From NCBI GenBank assembly GCA_029287515.1, contig JARFQZ010000261.1, forward strand, positions 1 to 7,288: a DNA stretch of 7,288 nt. Direction: 5' to 3'. Made by a program: the position numbers and the translations under genes. This document shows positions 6,476 through 7,288 of the stretch, piece after piece. This stretch comes from Lysobacterales bacterium (GTDB lineage Bacteria; Pseudomonadota; Gammaproteobacteria; Xanthomonadales; SZUA-36). The notes under the pieces are model-generated. The model was not told where the DNA came from. It ran no database searches and saw only the letters and a list, made by a program, of their open reading frames with translations. How positions within the stretch are numbered: the first letter of the stretch is position 1; the number at the start of each line of letters is the position of its first letter.

Positions 6476-7288
6476 TCAGACGGCTGCCGCGACTCTTTCA
6501 GCCGTCAGGTCTTTACCCTGGTGCTGATGATGCCGGTTCATGATGCTGACCATGGCCTGGGCCGCTGCCTCTACGATATCGGTGGAGACGCCGGTGCCCT
6601 GGTAACGGCTGGCGCCAATCGTGGCCCGGACCGTGGCGCGGCCCTGAGCGTCGCTGCCGCCGGACACGGCGCTGACCTGGAATTCTTCCATGTGCAGCTC
6701 TTCATCGATGATGCCGCGGATCGCGTTGACGATAGCGTTTACCGGGCCGTCACCGCGACCGGTATGTATGCGGGGCGCCTGGCCGTTGAAACGCAGCTTG
6801 AGGCTGGCTTCGGCTGACTGGTCAGTATCCTCGACTTCAGTGTGAATCGAAATGGCGTCCAGGTTCCAGGGTCCTGTCTGTTCGGTACCAAGTACCAGCG
6901 CCTCGATATCCTCGTCGTAAACGCTCTTTTTACGGTCGGCCAGGGCTTTGAATTTTACGAACAGTTCTTCCATTTGCTCCCTGTTGACCGAAAACCCCAG
7001 GGTCAGCAGCCGGTCACTGAATGCGTGACGGCCGCTGTGTTTTCCCAATACCAGGCTGTTTTCCGGAACGCCGACGGTTTCGGGCTTCATGATTTCATAG
7101 GTTTCCGCGTGTTTCAGAACACCGTCCTGGTGAATGCCTGCTTCGTGGGCAAACGCATTGCGGCCCACGATGGCCTTGTTGGGCTGCACACGTGAGCCGG
7201 TCACCGCGGTAACGACCCGGCTGGCCGGGTAAAGCCTGGTGGTGTCGATACCTGTTTCCAGACCGTAGCGGTCACTGCGGGTGCGCAG
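6476..7288 (-). CDS. leuA: 2-isopropylmalate synthase, C-terminal 270 residues, cut by window edge
   Basis: This enzyme condenses 2-oxoisovalerate with acetyl-CoA to give 2-isopropylmalate, the entry step to leucine. The frame is open to the right edge, starting LRTRSDRYGLETGIDTTRLY, so the 5' half lies outside. The GTG at 7204 is an internal valine codon, not the start. Visible landmarks are the metal-binding histidine motif FAHEAGIHQDGVL (46-58 of the visible part), GKHSGRHAF (82-90), and a C-terminal regulatory (LeuA allosteric) domain of about residues 140-250. That domain includes RGDGPVNAIVNAI (178-190) and YQGTGVSTDIVEAA (229-242). The domain is the one through which leucine inhibits studied LeuA enzymes, so feedback control is likely kept. 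This layout marks the type with a LeuA dimer domain and argues against homocitrate synthase. The stop is 22 nt before leuC, fitting one operon. The identification is very secure. Confidence 0.96.
   Translation of the reverse strand: MRTRSDRYGLETGIDTTRLYPASRVVTAVTGSRVQPNKAIVGRNAFAHEAGIHQDGVLKHAETYEIMKPETVGVPENSLVLGKHSGRHAFSDRLLTLGFSVNREQMEELFVKFKALADRKKSVYDEDIEALVLGTEQTGPWNLDAISIHTEVEDTDQSAEASLKLRFNGQAPRIHTGRGDGPVNAIVNAIRGIIDEELHMEEFQVSAVSGGSDAQGRATVRATIGASRYQGTGVSTDIVEAAAQAMVSIMNRHHQHQGKDLTAERVAAAV

Overview
This window looks like chromosomal housekeeping DNA from a gammaproteobacterium or close proteobacterial relative. The base composition is moderately GC-rich, intergenic gaps are very short, and IlvA is the long two-ACT form close to the E. 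coli type. The species cannot be named from the sequence. Almost the whole window is a branched-chain amino acid block on the minus strand. Read in its own direction, from right to left, the order is leuA (3' part only, cut by the right edge), leuC, leuD, then a wedge gene on the opposite strand, then leuB and ilvA.

Region by region: positions 2-466 (+) hold the C-terminal part of an HdeD/DUF308 membrane protein, cut by the left edge. Positions 473-2011 (-) are ilvA. Positions 2008-3105 or 3126 (-) are leuB, overlapping ilvA by 4 nt. The divergent gap at about 3106-3268 carries a strong intrinsic-terminator hairpin and candidate promoters. Positions 3269-4456 (+) encode a SAM-dependent methyltransferase with an extra N-terminal beta-rich domain. 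Positions 4463-5032 (-) are leuD, 5029-6453 (-) are leuC, and 6476-7288 (-) are the end of leuA.

The leu genes cover most of the leucine branch: LeuA makes 2-isopropylmalate, LeuC with LeuD isomerises it, and LeuB oxidatively decarboxylates it. IlvA makes 2-oxobutanoate, the committed precursor of isoleucine, and is translationally coupled to leuB. Two start-stop overlaps of ATGA type (leuC/leuD and leuB/ilvA) indicate tight co-translation inside two transcription units.

The part most worth a second look is the wedge between leuD and leuB. It is a two-domain methyltransferase on the opposite strand, converging on leuD with a 6-nt gap and diverging from leuB across a short region with a terminator hairpin. 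No phage, transposon, CRISPR, RNA gene or defence system is visible. I do not see a clear new biological system here.
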